Positions 63,088-64,000 of a stretch of DNA of 64,000 nucleotides are shown piece by piece. Source of the DNA: Limnanthes douglasii subsp. nivea (lineage: Eukaryota; Streptophyta; Magnoliopsida; Brassicales; Limnanthaceae); the NCBI GenBank assembly GCA_036936605.1, contig JAUPFV010000005.1:121948453-122012452 (forward strand), given 5' to 3'. Numbering within the stretch: position 1 is the stretch's first letter; every line of letters starts with the position of its first letter. A program made the translations under genes and the position numbers. The notes under the pieces are model-generated. The model had not been told where the DNA came from and ran no database searches. It saw nothing but the letters and a program-made list of their open reading frames with translations.

Positions 63088-64000
63088 GATGAATCCTGAA
63101 AAAAATCCTACGCTTCCATCAGCGATGGGTGCTGAGAAAACCGATGGAAATAGAACTGATGGATCATCTCCGATCCAAGCTCAATTTGATATCGAGGTGC
63201 GAATGAATCAACTTTTAGATAAAATTAATACTTTGAATGAGAAATATGAACGGAGGGAGCAAGAGATACTCTCAGCAAGGCTCAGATTTGAGGTTAGACA
63301 AGAAGTAAAAAAGACTAAGGTGGAAGGTCAGTCAGATCGATCTTTCGATGATTGACGCGCTAAGTCCGAACACAAAAAAGTACGTTTTATGGCTCCTAAA
63401 GAGCGATATTCGTCTCTAAATGAGAGAAAGAATAAATAGAAATTAGTGACTTCTAGTGACGAGGAGGTCAAAAGCTCGGCCTCGGGTTTTAAGAGGCACA
63501 AAGGTTCTTCAGGAGGAGAATCTGATAGAGATTATTCGAAGAAGTATGAAAAGGAAAACAAATCTAAGAATGATCCTCGTTCGACTTGGCATGAAGGAAA
63601 TCTTTCGAATCAGTATGCTGAAACTGATATGAACCTATATGTCACAATGGGAACTGATGATCAGTTCGTTCAAGGTGTTGACTGGAGAAATTCTCCGTTG
63701 ACAGATAAAGTTCGATCCATGGTGCTTCCAAAGCGTTTCGACATTTCAAAGATGGAAAAGTTCGATGGGATGCAGGATCCCGAGGACCACATCGAACAAT
63801 TCAAGAATTATATGATGAATTTCGATAATGACGACCAGCTTGTGTGTCGTGCATTTTCATAGGATTTTAAAGGAACAACTCTTAAGTGGTATAATAGGAT
63901 TTCGAGGGGGTCCGTATCAAATTTCAGAAATTTCTATATCGCTTTTCGAAGGCAGTTTGTGGGAAGTAAAAAAGATGAAAGCAAATTGTGATACTATTAT
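63088..64000 (+). pseudogene. Gag of the right-edge gypsy element, three in-frame stops
   Basis: ATG 63088 (MNPEKNPTLPSAMGAEKTDG) starts one frame that can be followed to the window end through stops at 63353 (TGA), 63437 (TAG) and 63860 (TAG). It has a charged helical N-terminus (MNQLLDKINTLNEKYERREQ), a Ser/Lys/Asp-rich middle, then the capsid core: LPKRFDISKMEKFDGMQDPE, DHIEQFKNYMMNFDND, CRAFS, and after the stop TTLKWYNRISRGSVSNFRNF, RRQFVGSKK. This is the retrotrans_gag domain. The stops mean this copy cannot make full-length Gag. Confidence 0.85.

Larger units (their letters stand above)
62617..64000 (+). mobile_element. 5' end of a Tat-like Ty3/gypsy element, runs off the window
   Basis: LTR, primer-binding site and broken gag in plus orientation. 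Its LTR/primer junction (CTCATCA then AATTGGCGA) and Gag core resemble those of the element at 6857-16680, so it belongs to the same broad lineage. The rest lies beyond base 64000, so its TSD cannot be checked. Confidence 0.82.

Overview
The window looks like a transposon-rich, AT-rich stretch of a eudicot nuclear genome. The families point to a plant: Ty3/gypsy elements of Tat/Retand type with an extra antisense gene, a Ty1/copia element primed by initiator tRNA-Met, L1-type LINEs with DUF4283/zf-CCHC_4 ORF1 and a C-terminal RNase H, Mutator-like elements (one carrying a Ulp1-type protease), and a CACTA relic. I see no convincing host housekeeping gene, no rRNA or tRNA gene and no CRISPR array. 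The species cannot be told from the sequence.

Layout. 1-918: 5' part of a LINE on the minus strand. About 1.8-23.4 kb: a large decayed Mutator-like element of the Kaonashi/CUMULE kind. It carries an intron-rich Ulp1-protease gene on the plus strand, a small acidic-protein gene with its own TATA box, and a facing mudrA-type transposase gene on the minus strand. Its introns and spacers, but not its exons, are filled with degenerate short motifs (ATCTAGCAATGT and AAATCGCAATGT) that keep one orientation whichever way the gene runs. A complete 9.8-kb Tat/Retand-type gypsy element (6857-16680, TSD CTAGT) sits inside the Ulp1 gene, between its catalytic His and Cys. 24.3-25.0 kb: LINE zinc-finger relic, followed by AT-rich spacer with TCGGTTT-like simple motifs.

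26776-31655: a young, structurally complete Ty1/copia element (TSD TTATC, LTRs differing at 2 of 194 positions, uninterrupted Gag-Pol). 32.1-42.5 kb: two long degenerate LINEs in the same orientation. 42.5-46.2 kb: remains of another Tat-type element (antisense-gene relic plus a probable LTR). 47.2-49.8 kb: CACTA relic with DUF4218-like coding and subterminal repeats. 50.1-57.1 kb: two related LTR-like repeats flanking a 39-bp minisatellite, a FAR1-type MULE transposase relic and two 5'-truncated LINEs with readable target-site duplications. 57.3-59.9 kb: badly decayed copia element on the plus strand. 62.6-64.0 kb: LTR, primer-binding site and broken gag of another Tat-like gypsy element that runs off the window.

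The genes do not form a host pathway. The window is a record of nested insertions. The most unusual parts are the Ulp1/mudrA element with its one-directional motif arrays and acidic-protein gene, the antisense gene in the Tat element, and a GC-rich hairpin inside the FAR1-type relic.
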